NCBI GenBank assembly: GCA_012840965.1
Contig: DUVQ01000086.1
Span: 1 to 39,624 of the forward strand
From: Oligoflexales bacterium
GTDB taxonomy: Bacteria > Myxococcota_A > UBA9042 > DTJE01
Direction of reading: 5' to 3'
DNA length: 39,624 nucleotides
Under the pieces are notes generated by a model that searched no databases, was not told where the DNA came from, and saw only the letters and a list, made by a program, of their open reading frames with translations. Shown one piece after another: positions 1-8,285 of the stretch (within the stretch, counting starts at the first letter, position 1; each line of letters opens with the position of its first letter). Made by a program: the position numbers and the translations under genes.

Positions 1-225
1 AGGACGCGAAGCGGCCCGTCCGGGCCAAAAGGATGAACGTACACGTTAGCAATCGTATATTTCGCCCGGACGATGTCACTAAGAGACAGTCGGGGTGGCT
101 ACGGGAGATTTTGGGTCCGGAAGGATGTCCCCGGACATGTTTTAAAACTGTAACGAAGAGATAAAACGCAAAAAAGAACAAACATCAGGAACCAGAACGG
201 GCTAATTGGCAGGGACAGGGACAGG
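1..225 (+). repeat. Dispersed repeat, copy 1 (left end cut by window)
   Basis: This stretch is repeated with roughly 85-90% identity (by eye) at 22939-23161, and its last ~85 bases recur inverted at 38903-38990. One frame is open from the window edge to a TAA after ACGAAGAGA and reads ...HVSNRIFRPDDVTKRQ..., which resembles the N-terminal HVTSR...IF.DD region of REP-associated Y1 tyrosine transposases. It is therefore probably a decayed transposase fragment or a derived non-autonomous element (inference). It contains the hairpin GGCCC-GTCC-GGGCC near its left end and runs at its right end into a GGGACAGGGACAGG tract at 212-225. Confidence 0.75.
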
Positions 226-236
226 CGCTTTTAAGG

Positions 237-959
237 TTAGCGGGTACGTTCGACGCCGACTCTTTTGCAGGTGGCGCTCAGAGGGCAGATTGAGCACCAG
301 GGCGATTGGGGGCGGCACACTTGCTGGCCAAATGCTACAAGACGCGTGTTTAAAGGCTTCCAGTGCCTTTGCGGCAGCACTGCCCGCAAGGCCATCTCTG
401 TATCATCCGGCTTTTTAGTTTTGACCATCCCCATACGGTTCAAAATCCGGTGCACATGCACATCCACGCATATACCCGGCAGATCAAAACCCTCAGTCAG
501 AACCAGATTTGCTGTCTTGCGCCCAACACCCTTGAACGACAGCAACGTGTCCATATCAGACGGCACCTTGCCACCAAACTCTTTTTCAATCCTAATGGCA
601 ATATCTCGAATTCGCTCGGCTTTCGAGATGTAAAAGTTTGCAGGGTGGATGGCCTCGGCTATTGCTTCAACAGGCAAGGCCGCCATTTCCTTGGGGGTTG
701 AGGCTAAGGCAAAAAGCCGCTCAGACACAGGCCCAGTAACCTCGTCGGTGGTGCGCAGACTTATGATTGTGGCAACCAGAACTTTGAATGGGTCCCTGGA
801 AATCTCTGCTTGCCGAGAAACTACAGGCTCTTGCTTGCCTTCTGCCCAAGCATCCAACGTTGCCATCAAGGCATCCCACTTGGCAGGCTCATGCACTAAG
901 GCCTGGGCCAAAGCTCGGGCCTTTGCGACATCTGCCCCTTTGGAAGCCTTACTCACCAT
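237..959 (-). CDS. nth: Endonuclease III (DNA glycosylase/AP lyase)
   Basis: Bifunctional base-excision repair glycosylase that removes oxidised pyrimidines and cleaves the abasic site. The 240-residue protein has the HhH-GPD fold: the helix-hairpin-helix [10 protein letters not shown] carries the catalytic Lys (K148), and the GPD Asp lies in VDVHVHR (D166). The 4Fe-4S loop is C215-X6-C-X2-C-X5-C231. The length is slightly above the ~211 residues of E. coli Nth because of an N-terminal extension. Its ATG overlaps the 3' end of trxB by 11 bases, so the two are co-transcribed. All catalytic residues are present. The stop codon lies just beyond the copy-1 repeat, and no clear terminator is visible. 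Confidence 0.95.
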   Translation of the reverse strand: MVSKASKGADVAKARALAQALVHEPAKWDALMATLDAWAEGKQEPVVSRQAEISRDPFKVLVATIISLRTTDEVTGPVSERLFALASTPKEMAALPVEAIAEAIHPANFYISKAERIRDIAIRIEKEFGGKVPSDMDTLLSFKGVGRKTANLVLTEGFDLPGICVDVHVHRILNRMGMVKTKKPDDTEMALRAVLPQRHWKPLNTRLVAFGQQVCRPQSPWCSICPLSATCKRVGVERTR

Positions 960-1875
960 GCTCCTCCAGGAATCTTTCAGCGTCTATTGCAGCAGCACAC
1001 CCAGTACCAGCCGCGGTAATCGCCTGGCGATAGCGAGTGTCAACAACGTCACCACAGGCAAACACACCAGGCACGCTGGTTTCAGTGTTTTTCTTTGTCA
1101 AAATAAAGCCTTTTTCATCAAGCTCTACCTGCTTTGCCAGAAACTCGGTGTTTGGAATATGACCGATGCCAAGGAACATCCCTTGCACTGGCAAAACCGA
1201 CAGCTCGCCAGTTTTAACGTTCTTTAAGCGCAATCCAGTCACAGAACCAGTACCCTCATCCAACACTTCGTCGACAACTGAATCCCAAGCAAACTCGATC
1301 TTTGGGTTTGCCATGGCTCGATCCTGCATTGGCTTTGAAGCTCGCAGCTTGTCACGACGATGCACAACGGTGACCTTGGTAGCAAAGTGGGTCAAAAACG
1401 ACGCCTCTTCCAACGCAGTATCACCACCACCAATGACTGCTAGGTCCTTGCCCCTGAAAAAGAAACCATCACAAGTCGCACAAGCGGAAACGCCGTGACC
1501 TTTCAGGCGTGTTTCGCTTTCAAGGCCCAGATACTGAGCAGACGCCCCAGTAGCCAAAATGACCGTCTGGGCCAAAACTTCCTCTTCACCATCGATTTCG
1601 ACCTTAAATGGACGCTTGGAAAAATCGACCTTGGATGCCGAACGAAACTCACATTGGGCGCCAAATCGCTGTGCCTGCTGGCGCATTCTCTCCATCAATT
1701 CAGGACCTTCAATCCCTTCTGGAAAGCCCGGGAAGTTTTCAACCTCGGTGGTAGTAGTCAACTGGCCGCCTGGCTGAATTCCCTCTAATACTAGTGGCTC
1801 AAGACCAGCTCTGGCCGTGTAAATAGCTGCTGTAAGACCCGCGGGACCTGACCCAATAATCACTACTTTTCTCAT
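949..1875 (-). CDS. trxB: Thioredoxin reductase
   Basis: FAD/NADPH-dependent cytoplasmic enzyme that reduces thioredoxin. The 308-residue length is typical of the low-molecular-weight class. Visible motifs are the N-terminal FAD site [12 protein letters not shown], the redox-active CATC pair (C132/C135 in ACATCDG), the NADPH-binding [10 protein letters not shown] (149-158) and a C-terminal FAD-binding GVFACGD. The start is fixed by the strong SD GGAGGG a few bases before ATG at 1875. nth follows with an 11-base overlap, pairing redox and repair functions in one transcript. A good minus-strand promoter lies at 1938-1965. Confidence 0.96.
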   Translation of the reverse strand: MRKVVIIGSGPAGLTAAIYTARAGLEPLVLEGIQPGGQLTTTTEVENFPGFPEGIEGPELMERMRQQAQRFGAQCEFRSASKVDFSKRPFKVEIDGEEEVLAQTVILATGASAQYLGLESETRLKGHGVSACATCDGFFFRGKDLAVIGGGDTALEEASFLTHFATKVTVVHRRDKLRASKPMQDRAMANPKIEFAWDSVVDEVLDEGTGSVTGLRLKNVKTGELSVLPVQGMFLGIGHIPNTEFLAKQVELDEKGFILTKKNTETSVPGVFACGDVVDTRYRQAITAAGTGCAAAIDAERFLEEHGE

Positions 1876-1937
1876 CTAACCCTCCGATTTGAAAAATCAT
1901 CCTTGATGTCTGAAGCGCCGTTGGGCGCGTTTGGGGT

Positions 1938-1965
1938 AAGATAGCCACCCGACGATTATCCGCAA
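1938..1965 (-). promoter_or_regulatory. Candidate sigma-70 promoter for trxB-nth
   Basis: Reading the minus strand, TTGCGG is separated by 16 bases from TATCTT, giving a leader of about 55 bases before the trxB ATG. The leader includes a small hairpin, GCGCC-GTTG-GGCGC (forward 1915-1928). Promoter assignment is by consensus only. Confidence 0.5.
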
Positions 1966-2034
1966 GGGGTTGCCCGGATTTTCGGGATTGACAACAGTGT
2001 GCAAGGGGTAGAGACTGCAAAACCGGAGGCGCCA

Positions 2035-2235
2035 ATGACGCTGATAGTAAATGGGAAAGAGCTTGTTTTAAAAGACAAAGCCACTGTTTTAGACCTTTTG
2101 GAACAACTTAGCCTGACGTCTGGTCCGGTGGCGGTTGAGGTCAACCAAGTGGTTATCCCACGAGCGGAACATGGAAAAACTGAGCTTCACAATGGCGACC
2201 GTGTAGAAATCGTCACATTGGTCGGAGGGGGTTAA
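2035..2235 (+). CDS. thiS: Thiamin biosynthesis sulfur carrier ThiS
   Basis: Ubiquitin-like sulfur carrier whose C-terminal thiocarboxylate donates sulfur to ThiG for thiazole formation. The 66-residue product begins [10 protein letters not shown] and ends in the diagnostic VGGG tail. ATG 2035 is preferred over the upstream GTG at 1999 because GGAGG (2025-2029) sits five bases before it and the family normally starts at this point. Its TAA overlaps the thiG ATG by one base, implying translational coupling. A TTGACA at 1988 may be part of the promoter, but no good -10 is visible. No TPP riboswitch consensus was found upstream. Confidence 0.92.
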   Translation: MTLIVNGKELVLKDKATVLDLLEQLSLTSGPVAVEVNQVVIPRAEHGKTELHNGDRVEIVTLVGGG

Positions 2236-3011
2236 TGATGAATGACAAGCCATTCGTGCTTGGAGGCAAAGAGTTCAAGTCCAGGTTAATGGTTGGCACT
2301 GGTAAGTACCCAGATTTTCCAACCATGAAAGCAGCCCTTGTTGAAAGTGGGGCAGAGATTGTGACAGTGGCCCTGCGGCGGGTTGATTTGGCTGATAGGG
2401 GGGAAAACTCGTTTTTCGCCCATCTGCCCAAGAACATGTTGATTCTGCCCAATACAGCCGGCTGTACCACGATGGATGAAGCATTAAGGACATGCTATCT
2501 GGCCAGGGAGCTTGGACTTGGGCCCATGGTCAAGATCGAAGTGTTTGGAGATATGAAAACGCTGTATCCAGACACCGCCGGCTTAATTGAAGCCTCTAAG
2601 ATCTTGATTAAAGACGGCTTTGTGGTGTTGCCATACACTAATGACGACCCCATAGTTGCAAGACGTCTTGAGGAAATTGGTTGTGCAGCAATCATGCCCT
2701 TGGCTGCCCCGATTGGCTCTGGCCTTGGCATAAGAAATCCCTTTAATATCAAAATGATAATTGAACAAGCCTCCGTTCCGGTAATAGTTGACGCCGGGGT
2801 TGGAACCGCCAGCGATGCCGCAGTGGCAATGGAATTGGGGGCAGACGCCGTTTTGATGAACACCGCCATAGCAGAGGCAAAAAATCCGGTTATGATGGCC
2901 AAGGCCATGCGCTTGGGAATTGAAGCTGGAAGGGCGGCATTTTTGGCAGGCAGGATGCCCAAACGAGCTTATGCCAGTGCCTCAAGCCCGTTAAGCCAGT
3001 TGATTGAGTAA
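2235..3011 (+). CDS. thiG: Thiazole synthase ThiG
   Basis: Condenses 1-deoxy-D-xylulose 5-phosphate, ThiS thiocarboxylate and a glycine imine into thiazole phosphate. The 258-residue length is standard. The TIM barrel shows [13 protein letters not shown] at the start, the Schiff-base lysine in MVKIEVFGD, the phosphate-binding GVGTASDAA and the family-typical ending [13 protein letters not shown]. It is the middle gene of thiS-thiG-thiE. The partner enzymes ThiC, ThiD, ThiF and ThiO/ThiH are not in this window. Confidence 0.96.
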   Translation: MMNDKPFVLGGKEFKSRLMVGTGKYPDFPTMKAALVESGAEIVTVALRRVDLADRGENSFFAHLPKNMLILPNTAGCTTMDEALRTCYLARELGLGPMVKIEVFGDMKTLYPDTAGLIEASKILIKDGFVVLPYTNDDPIVARRLEEIGCAAIMPLAAPIGSGLGIRNPFNIKMIIEQASVPVIVDAGVGTASDAAVAMELGADAVLMNTAIAEAKNPVMMAKAMRLGIEAGRAAFLAGRMPKRAYASASSPLSQLIE

Positions 3012-3018
3012 CGACCCG

Positions 3019-3678
3019 ATGCGGCCCTCCGACTGCAAAAAACAGCCACTGCCCTTCAAACTGTATGTGATAACTGATCGCAAGCTATTTCCAGACCGTG
3101 AATCCATGCTTTTACACTTTAAAAAGCTGGCCTTGGGTTTAAAGCCTGGCACACTGGCAGTTCAGGTGCGCGAAAAAGATTTAAATCTCGAAGAGTTACT
3201 AGATTTAACTGTCAGAATTCACGAGGCCATTTTTCCAAGCAAAATATTCGTCAATTCTCGCTGGGATGTGGCCCTTGCCGCAAATGCTGATGGGGTCCAT
3301 TTGGCTGAATCTGCAGACGATCCCGCCTACGTTGCAAACAACTACCCTAAAATGATTGGGGTGTCCTGTCACAGCTTGGAAAGGCTGCACAGCTTGGCCG
3401 GTATTGCCCATGATAACCGCGTATTCGCCACCTTTAGTCCAATCTTTGAGACGCCTTCCAAATTGGCCTACGGTGCCCCACAAGGAATTTCCAAATTGCG
3501 TCAGGCTGTTCGCGAATCACCTGTACCAATAGTGGCCTTGGGTGGGATTGACTTTGACACAGCCCCCTTGCTTAAGGGTTGCAAAATCGCGGGCATCGCG
3601 GTTATTAGAGCAATTCTTGAGGCCGAAGATCCTGTTTACGCAGCAAATAAACTGTTGGAATTAGCGGGACTTACCTAG
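3019..3678 (+). CDS. thiE: Thiamin-phosphate synthase ThiE
   Basis: Couples the pyrimidine pyrophosphate and thiazole phosphate to give thiamin phosphate. The 219-residue protein shows LYVITDRK at strand 1, the pyrophosphate-site AVQVREKD, the NSRWDVA...GVHL segment, GVSCHS, SPIFETPSK and the C-terminal PIVALGGI. ATG 3019 is taken as the start. A TTG at 3004 overlapping the thiG end is possible and would add five residues; neither has a strong SD. It ends the thi operon, 26 bases before the convergent GGDEF gene. Confidence 0.92.
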   Translation: MRPSDCKKQPLPFKLYVITDRKLFPDRESMLLHFKKLALGLKPGTLAVQVREKDLNLEELLDLTVRIHEAIFPSKIFVNSRWDVALAANADGVHLAESADDPAYVANNYPKMIGVSCHSLERLHSLAGIAHDNRVFATFSPIFETPSKLAYGAPQGISKLRQAVRESPVPIVALGGIDFDTAPLLKGCKIAGIAVIRAILEAEDPVYAANKLLELAGLT

Positions 3679-3704
3679 CAGCGTATCGCCTGAAACGCCA
3701 GCAC

Positions 3705-4181
3705 CTAATCGACATATTCGACGCGATTGCCGCCAGCAGAAATGGCCCTCGCAACAGCGTACTTGGCTGTTGCAACAAGTTGAGAAATCTGAGTGTCATT
3801 TTGGGGCATCCCTCGGGCAACTCCAATGCTACAAGTCACTTTGCAGGGCCTACCCTCCCACTCGAATTTGTGACGGGCTATAACCCGTTTCAGCTTTTCA
3901 GCCATTGCAATGGAGCCAAAAACGTTATGATCAACCGAAACCAGAATAAAATCCTTGCCTTCCCAGGATCCAAAGCAATCAATCTTTCGAGTGTTGGAAC
4001 GAAGTACATTTGCTACTTCACCAAGCACATAATCCCCAGCGTCTTTTCCGAGCCTTTCGTTAATTAACCCTAACCCATCGATATCAACCATCAAAATCGA
4101 TAGATGAGCTTCATAACGCCGCGCCCTATCTGCTTCAAAGGCTAGGTCATCGTAACTTAATTTTTGGAGTTCAATATCCAT
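3705..4181 (-). CDS. Lone degenerate GGDEF-domain protein (probable c-di-GMP receptor)
   Basis: A GGDEF domain with almost nothing else (158 residues). The fold is recognisable from RARRYEAHLSILMVDID, the N in GLGLINERLG, DAGDYVLGEVA and the ending AKYAVARAISAGGNRVEYVD. The active-site motif is EGKDF instead of GG(D/E)EF, and the usual F-K after DID are L and G, so cyclase activity is unlikely. The inhibitory-site motif RxxD (RKID, residues 65-68) is intact exactly five residues upstream, which suggests c-di-GMP binding (inference). ATG 4181 is chosen; an ATG at 4199 (seven residues upstream in total length) is equally possible. A TTG at 4253 would add a short hydrophobic stretch. Confidence 0.8.
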   Translation of the reverse strand: MDIELQKLSYDDLAFEADRARRYEAHLSILMVDIDGLGLINERLGKDAGDYVLGEVANVLRSNTRKIDCFGSWEGKDFILVSVDHNVFGSIAMAEKLKRVIARHKFEWEGRPCKVTCSIGVARGMPQNDTQISQLVATAKYAVARAISAGGNRVEYVD

Positions 4182-4320
4182 GGCTCCACCCACTACCATC
4201 ACCCTGCTAATGCTACCCCAAAGCACACCAAGTGCAAACAATAGCCGCCCCAAAAACAGGTTGAGCGATACATATTTTCAGGGAATCTGTCTAAGCAGGC
4301 AGTAAGCAGCCTTCGATTCA

Positions 4321-5328
4321 CTAGTAACCGGCTAGCATCTCACAAAAAGCGCCGACCTCAACCTCGCGGTTTGCATAGGTAACTAGGCCAAGGGATGTTT
4401 TTTCGTAAGTTTCAATAACGATGATTTCACCCCTGGTTTCCATCGGGAAATCTTTACGTTTTTTGGGCTTGGGATTGTATTCGTCTACCCCGTCACCCTG
4501 CTCCCGAACTAAAAAGCGATTGCCAGCCATTACACCGTCGTCAGACCCCTTGTCTATGATGGCGTAATGGTACTCGCCTAGATAGTGGATGTCGTCAAAG
4601 GTTGTGACGACCGTCGCCTCAAGGTCCGAAGCATTTCTAACTGGCGGGACCGAGCGCTGGACAGGGGCAAACGGAGCCACCCGATCACCGCGGAAGATTT
4701 CCTCAAAGCTTATTAATAACACTGCCTTGTTTAGCTCAGTCTCGGTAGACGTCACCTTTGTCACGCCCAGATACCGAATTTTGTATCCCAATTTCTTCTT
4801 TGTGACTGGATGCTTGATTTTCTTGCCTTCAACCCGAAAGACCAAAAACAGGTCTCCCTCTCGAATACGACGGACCGTGTCAAAGCGGATGTAGGCCTCA
4901 TCAGTTTCAGAAAGCATTTTCTTTTCTTCACGGGAGTGTTGAATGCGACCAGCTCCCTTCAACGATTCCTCACTGATGAACCCAACTCTCCTGCCAAGCG
5001 CACGCTCCATCTGGGGACCGGCCGAGTAACGAGACTCAGTCACGGCATACCCATCCCTAACTGGAGTCTGAGGTTTGGGAGGAATCAGGAAAATATGGTC
5101 GCCAGGGAAAATCCAGTTTGGGTTTGTGATGTGGGGATTAAAGGACCACAAAACAGGCCAATACCATGGATCTTGGAAAAACCTGTCCGCAATGTCCCAT
5201 AAGGTGTCACCACCATCGGCCACGTAAACGTTGACCTCGTCTAGGCCACCGCTTACCTGAATCTCCTGCGCACTGGCTTGAAAAGCTACGAATAGTGATA
5301 AAACCAGCGCCAAAATCCAACGGTTCAT
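4321..5328 (-). CDS. Exported LysM-domain protein
   Basis: Probably a periplasmic peptidoglycan-binding protein. The product is 335 residues with a clear Sec signal peptide (MNRWILALVLSLFVAFQASA). It is followed by one LysM module, GDTLWDIADRFFQDPWYWPV ... NPNWIFPGDHIFLIPP. The remaining ~240 residues are a beta-rich region without a motif I recognise. ATG 5328 is supported by AGGGAGG six bases upstream and by the signal peptide; a longer frame to 5388 overlaps the upstream lipoprotein gene. LysM proteins of this type are common in Myxococcota-like genomes near Tol-Pal genes. No catalytic domain was seen, so a structural or anchoring role is likely. Confidence 0.85.
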   Translation of the reverse strand: MNRWILALVLSLFVAFQASAQEIQVSGGLDEVNVYVADGGDTLWDIADRFFQDPWYWPVLWSFNPHITNPNWIFPGDHIFLIPPKPQTPVRDGYAVTESRYSAGPQMERALGRRVGFISEESLKGAGRIQHSREEKKMLSETDEAYIRFDTVRRIREGDLFLVFRVEGKKIKHPVTKKKLGYKIRYLGVTKVTSTETELNKAVLLISFEEIFRGDRVAPFAPVQRSVPPVRNASDLEATVVTTFDDIHYLGEYHYAIIDKGSDDGVMAGNRFLVREQGDGVDEYNPKPKKRKDFPMETRGEIIVIETYEKTSLGLVTYANREVEVGAFCEMLAGY

Positions 5329-5374
5329 ATAAACCTCCCTGCCTGCACTCAAGGCAAGTGAACAAACTATGATA

Positions 5375-6277
5375 TCACGGCATTTCACCTAAAAGCTTCA
5401 TAGCAACTGCCGCCGCGTTTGTTTCAGGATAAGTCAGCATCGTAGCGTCGTACATCCGTTTGGCTTCAGCAGTCCTGCCAAGTCTCTGCTCACAAAGGCC
5501 TACTTTAACCATGGCATCTGGAACTTTGTTTCCGTTTGGATGTTCATTTATCACCCGCAAAAACTCGACGCGAGCGCGCTCGTATTCGCGGCGGTCGTAA
5601 AAGCATTCGCCTATCCAGTATTGGGCATTATCGGCGTAAGGGTGACGCGGATAAGCAAGAACAAAGGCTTCAAAAGCAGCCTGAGCCTGGTATGTGCTGC
5701 CCTGTTTGTACAGGTCATAAGCAGCTCGATATTTATTTAAGATGGTTGATTCATCATCCGAATCCTCCAGCTTCTTGGATGCAGTTGGCATCACCCGCTG
5801 TACAGGTAAATCCTTTTTGCGCTCGGACTTGCGGGCTGGCCCAACTACCCGACCCTGGTCATCAATTGATTGGTAAACATCCTCTGTTATGGCTTCACTG
5901 GAGTAATGTTGGACCATGGCTCGCGCAGGCGCTGCTGGGGGTGGAGTCGGGGGTTGCGTTGGTATCGTCACCGTATAAGGGACCGCTGGAGCAGCCGCCG
6001 CTTGCGTTGGACTTACCTTCACCACAGGCAGAGCGTCCGGGGCGTTAAACCTGGCGGCATCCCTCATACCAACCAAACGCAACGTGTCTAACTCGTCTTG
6101 TAAAAGTAACGCCCTGTTTTCTAGGTCATCCATCCTAGTTCGCATTGCCGAGGAGCCGCGCACAGATTCATCAAGACGGGTCTTTAGTTGTGCTACTTCC
6201 TTTTCCAGATTCGCCAAACCGGACGAACAACCAGTGGCTAAAAGCAGAATCGCCAATGCAACGATGGTATTTTGCAT
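5375..6277 (-). CDS. CpoB/YbgF-like TPR lipoprotein (first of two)
   Basis: Lipoprotein of 300 residues resembling CpoB/YbgF, which coordinates peptidoglycan synthesis with Tol-Pal in cell division. It has a lipobox at LLLATGCSSG, a coiled coil (~residues 22-70, LEKEVAQLKTRLDESV), a long Pro/Ala-rich linker, and C-terminal TPR units (YDLYKQGSTYQAQAAFEAFV, NAQYWIGECFYDRREYERAR). The start at 6277 (MQNTIVAL) follows GAGG and places the signal peptide correctly; a GTG frame seven codons longer is less likely. It is divergent from the pal-like gene and upstream of the LysM gene. The family is well supported; the exact partner is inferred. Confidence 0.85.
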   Translation of the reverse strand: MQNTIVALAILLLATGCSSGLANLEKEVAQLKTRLDESVRGSSAMRTRMDDLENRALLLQDELDTLRLVGMRDAARFNAPDALPVVKVSPTQAAAAPAVPYTVTIPTQPPTPPPAAPARAMVQHYSSEAITEDVYQSIDDQGRVVGPARKSERKKDLPVQRVMPTASKKLEDSDDESTILNKYRAAYDLYKQGSTYQAQAAFEAFVLAYPRHPYADNAQYWIGECFYDRREYERARVEFLRVINEHPNGNKVPDAMVKVGLCEQRLGRTAEAKRMYDATMLTYPETNAAAVAMKLLGEMP

Positions 6278-6438
6278 CCCTTCCTCAACGCAAACCACCT
6301 GATTCTACGACCGTTAAGCAAGAAGAGACAAGAAGAGGCACAAGGTTATTATTTCGACGCACTTATTTCCGAGGGATTACATATCTTATCGGTCATTAAT
6401 TCTGTCTTTAAAACAGTGCGAACGCTTAGCGAAAGAAC

Positions 6439-6468
6439 TTGACAAGAACTAGCATTCGACAATAGAAT
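6439..6468 (+). promoter_or_regulatory. Strong sigma-70-like promoter of the Pal gene
   Basis: TTGACA (6439-6444), an 18-base spacer, then TAGAAT (6463-6468), about 45 bases before the Pal ATG. The start of the promoter and spacer (TTGACAAGAACTAGCATTC) matches 17 of 19 positions in the IHF/HU promoter at 31991-32018, so it may include a shared operator. Confidence 0.7.
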
Positions 6469-6513
6469 CTCCCGGAGTTTTTTGACTTGAACAGAACTTT
6501 TGGAGGTGTTTTC

Positions 6514-7296
6514 ATGTCTCGAGTGAGGTTATTCAGCGTAATCGCTGTTGCCGCTGGGGCAATGATGTTTTCCGCTTGTGGAAAGAAGTATCCTAACTGT
6601 GACACAGACAAGGAGTGTGCGAGCCACGGCGAATACTGTGTTGAAGGCAAGTGCGTTCAATGCAGGACAAACGCCCACTGCTCCGGCGACGGCCCTTGTG
6701 CATTCTGTGGCGCTGGCAACGCTTGCCAAACCCCGGTGGGCAATCCCGGCGACTGCTGCACCAGCAATGAAAATTGCATGAATGGCAAGTGCTTCAAGAC
6801 TAGCGGTGCAACCGGCGTTTGCGCCCAGTGCGCCACTACGGAAGATTGCGGCGCTGGCATGAAGTGTGTTGGCGGCAACTGCGTTCCACAAGGTGAGTGT
6901 GGACCTGGCCTGCCAGACTGCCCCGAAGGCAAGATCTGCCAAAACGGCGTGTGCATCGTTGATGAATGCCGCTTGGCTCCGATCTATTTCGACTTTGACG
7001 ATGATGCCATCAGCGTTGACGCCCGCACCACGTTGAACAAAAACTACGAGTGCATGAAGGAAAAGGGCCTGCCAGTGCTCATCGTTGGACACTGTGATGA
7101 AAGAGGCGATGACCAGTACAACATGGCGCTCGGTACCAAGAGAGCCCGTGCTGGCCAGAAATTCCTGATTAAGCTTGGCGCCAAGCGAAAGGATGTGAAA
7201 ATTTCATCGAAGGGCGAAGAAGAGCCAGTCTGCACCGAATCATACGAGGGTTGCTGGTCCAGAAATCGCCGTGATGAATTCCACTTCAACCATTAG
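6514..7296 (+). CDS. pal: Pal-like lipoprotein with cysteine-rich N-terminal domain
   Basis: Outer-membrane lipoprotein with a C-terminal OmpA-like peptidoglycan-binding domain (260 residues). The lipobox is FSAC (Cys22). The OmpA/Pal domain begins at IYFDFDDDAI (~157) and includes VLIVGHCDERGDDQYNMALG and KRAR...KKD-type motifs, ending RNRRDEFHF, as in Pal. Between the two, residues ~29-152 hold about 22 cysteines in short EGF/Dickkopf-like units (DKECASHGEYCVEGKCVQC, ATTEDCGAGMKCVGGNC). Normal Pal has only a short linker there. ATG 6514 follows GGAGG by seven bases. Next downstream is a CpoB-like gene, the usual Tol-Pal arrangement, although tolQRAB are not in the window. Confidence 0.88.
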   Translation: MSRVRLFSVIAVAAGAMMFSACGKKYPNCDTDKECASHGEYCVEGKCVQCRTNAHCSGDGPCAFCGAGNACQTPVGNPGDCCTSNENCMNGKCFKTSGATGVCAQCATTEDCGAGMKCVGGNCVPQGECGPGLPDCPEGKICQNGVCIVDECRLAPIYFDFDDDAISVDARTTLNKNYECMKEKGLPVLIVGHCDERGDDQYNMALGTKRARAGQKFLIKLGAKRKDVKISSKGEEEPVCTESYEGCWSRNRRDEFHFNH

Positions 7297-7333
7297 TAGC
7301 TGCTGACGACCCACAGCTCATCCGGCCTTGCTT

Positions 7334-8110
7334 ATGAAACACCCCATAGCCTTGTTTATAACCCTTTTACTGTTTGCCCCTGGATGTGTTTCCATCTGGC
7401 ATCACAACGAGCTGGAACAACGAGTGCAGACGCTTGAGATTCAAAAGGCTGAACTTGAGGCGCAGCAGGAAAAGGAACGAACTGAACGAGAGCAAATCCG
7501 CACGGAGATGGGAGAGGCAACAGACGCTTTGAGGCGTGGCGGGGCAAATCTTGGTGCAGACCTTGATATCTTGAAAAATGACATCGCTAAGCTAAAGGGA
7601 AAGGAAGAGGAGTTCGCTTTTCAGCTTTCAAGGGTCAACGAGGCTGTTGCGGCTTTGAAGCAAACTGTTGAAGAACGTGCGAATTCTCCTGTACCTCAGC
7701 TTCCTCTTACTGTGACCGAGAACAAGGATTCCCTGTTTGCCGCCGGAAAAGAGGCTTTTGAGGCCGGGGACAATTCCAAGACCCGAGGAGCCTTGCGCAC
7801 ATTCGTGGATAGTTTTCCTGATGACCAAAGAGTGCCTGAGGCCTATTATTTGATAGCTGAAACCTATTTCAGGACCGAGCAGTATGGACAGGCAATCAAG
7901 GAGTACCATATTATCCACGACAAGTATAGGGGTAAGGGAGGGGCCTTAGTTGGAAAGTCTTTACTGAGGATAGCCGAGGCTCTTATCAAGCAGGGCGAGT
8001 GTAAGAAAGCGATGGCCGTTTATCAGTTAGCTGTTGACCACGATAAAAAAGGGCCAGACGGTCGAAAGGCCAAACAGGCACTAACATCGCTAAAGAAGAC
8101 CTGTAAGTAG
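7334..8110 (+). CDS. cpoB: CpoB/YbgF-like TPR lipoprotein (second)
   Basis: Lipoprotein of 258 residues following Pal, the position CpoB/YbgF has in tol-pal operons. The signal peptide ends in LLFAPGC. A long charged coiled coil covers residues ~25-120 (LEQRVQTLEIQKAELEAQQE). The C-terminal half has TPR units typical of YbgF (DSLFAAGKEAFEAGDNSKTR, PEAYYLIAETYFRTEQYGQA). ATG 7334 is chosen over TTG 7328; no strong SD is visible. It differs substantially from the other CpoB-like gene at 5375-6277 (shorter linker), so the window carries two divergently arranged paralogues. Confidence 0.87.
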   Translation: MKHPIALFITLLLFAPGCVSIWHHNELEQRVQTLEIQKAELEAQQEKERTEREQIRTEMGEATDALRRGGANLGADLDILKNDIAKLKGKEEEFAFQLSRVNEAVAALKQTVEERANSPVPQLPLTVTENKDSLFAAGKEAFEAGDNSKTRGALRTFVDSFPDDQRVPEAYYLIAETYFRTEQYGQAIKEYHIIHDKYRGKGGALVGKSLLRIAEALIKQGECKKAMAVYQLAVDHDKKGPDGRKAKQALTSLKKTCK

Positions 8111-8120
8111 TTTGGTTCAT

Positions 8121-8279
8121 ATGGGATGTGGCCGCGTAGCACTTTGTGTTTTGTTTCCGCCCCTTGCAGTTTTAGATAAAGGGTGCGGTTCCATTGTGTT
8201 AGTTACACTGTTGACCCTTGCTGGGTGGGTACCCGGTGTGATTGGGGCACTTGTAATTAACAACAATAAATCGTTTTGA
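8121..8279 (+). CDS. Pmp3/YqaE (UPF0057) small membrane protein
   Basis: A 52-residue product that fits the Pmp3/YqaE/UPF0057 family: hydrophobic N-terminal segment with the family LPPLGV-like motif (FPPLAVLDKGCG), followed by the second helix VTLLTLAGWVPGVIGALVI. Members are two-helix proteolipids of the cytoplasmic membrane linked to stress and membrane potential in yeast and plants; the bacterial role is unclear. The frame runs ATG 8121 to TGA 8277-8279, 10 bases after the CpoB-like stop and 6 bases before the TonB-like start, so it probably belongs to that operon. No strong SD is visible. The two internal cysteines are ordinary for the family. Confidence 0.8.
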   Translation: MGCGRVALCVLFPPLAVLDKGCGSIVLVTLLTLAGWVPGVIGALVINNNKSF

Positions 8280-8285
8280 CGGTTT

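Noticed and set aside
1876-2034. TPP riboswitch upstream of thiS
   Set aside because: No CTGAGA-type or ACCTGA/GG.TAATGCC motifs are present in the leader.
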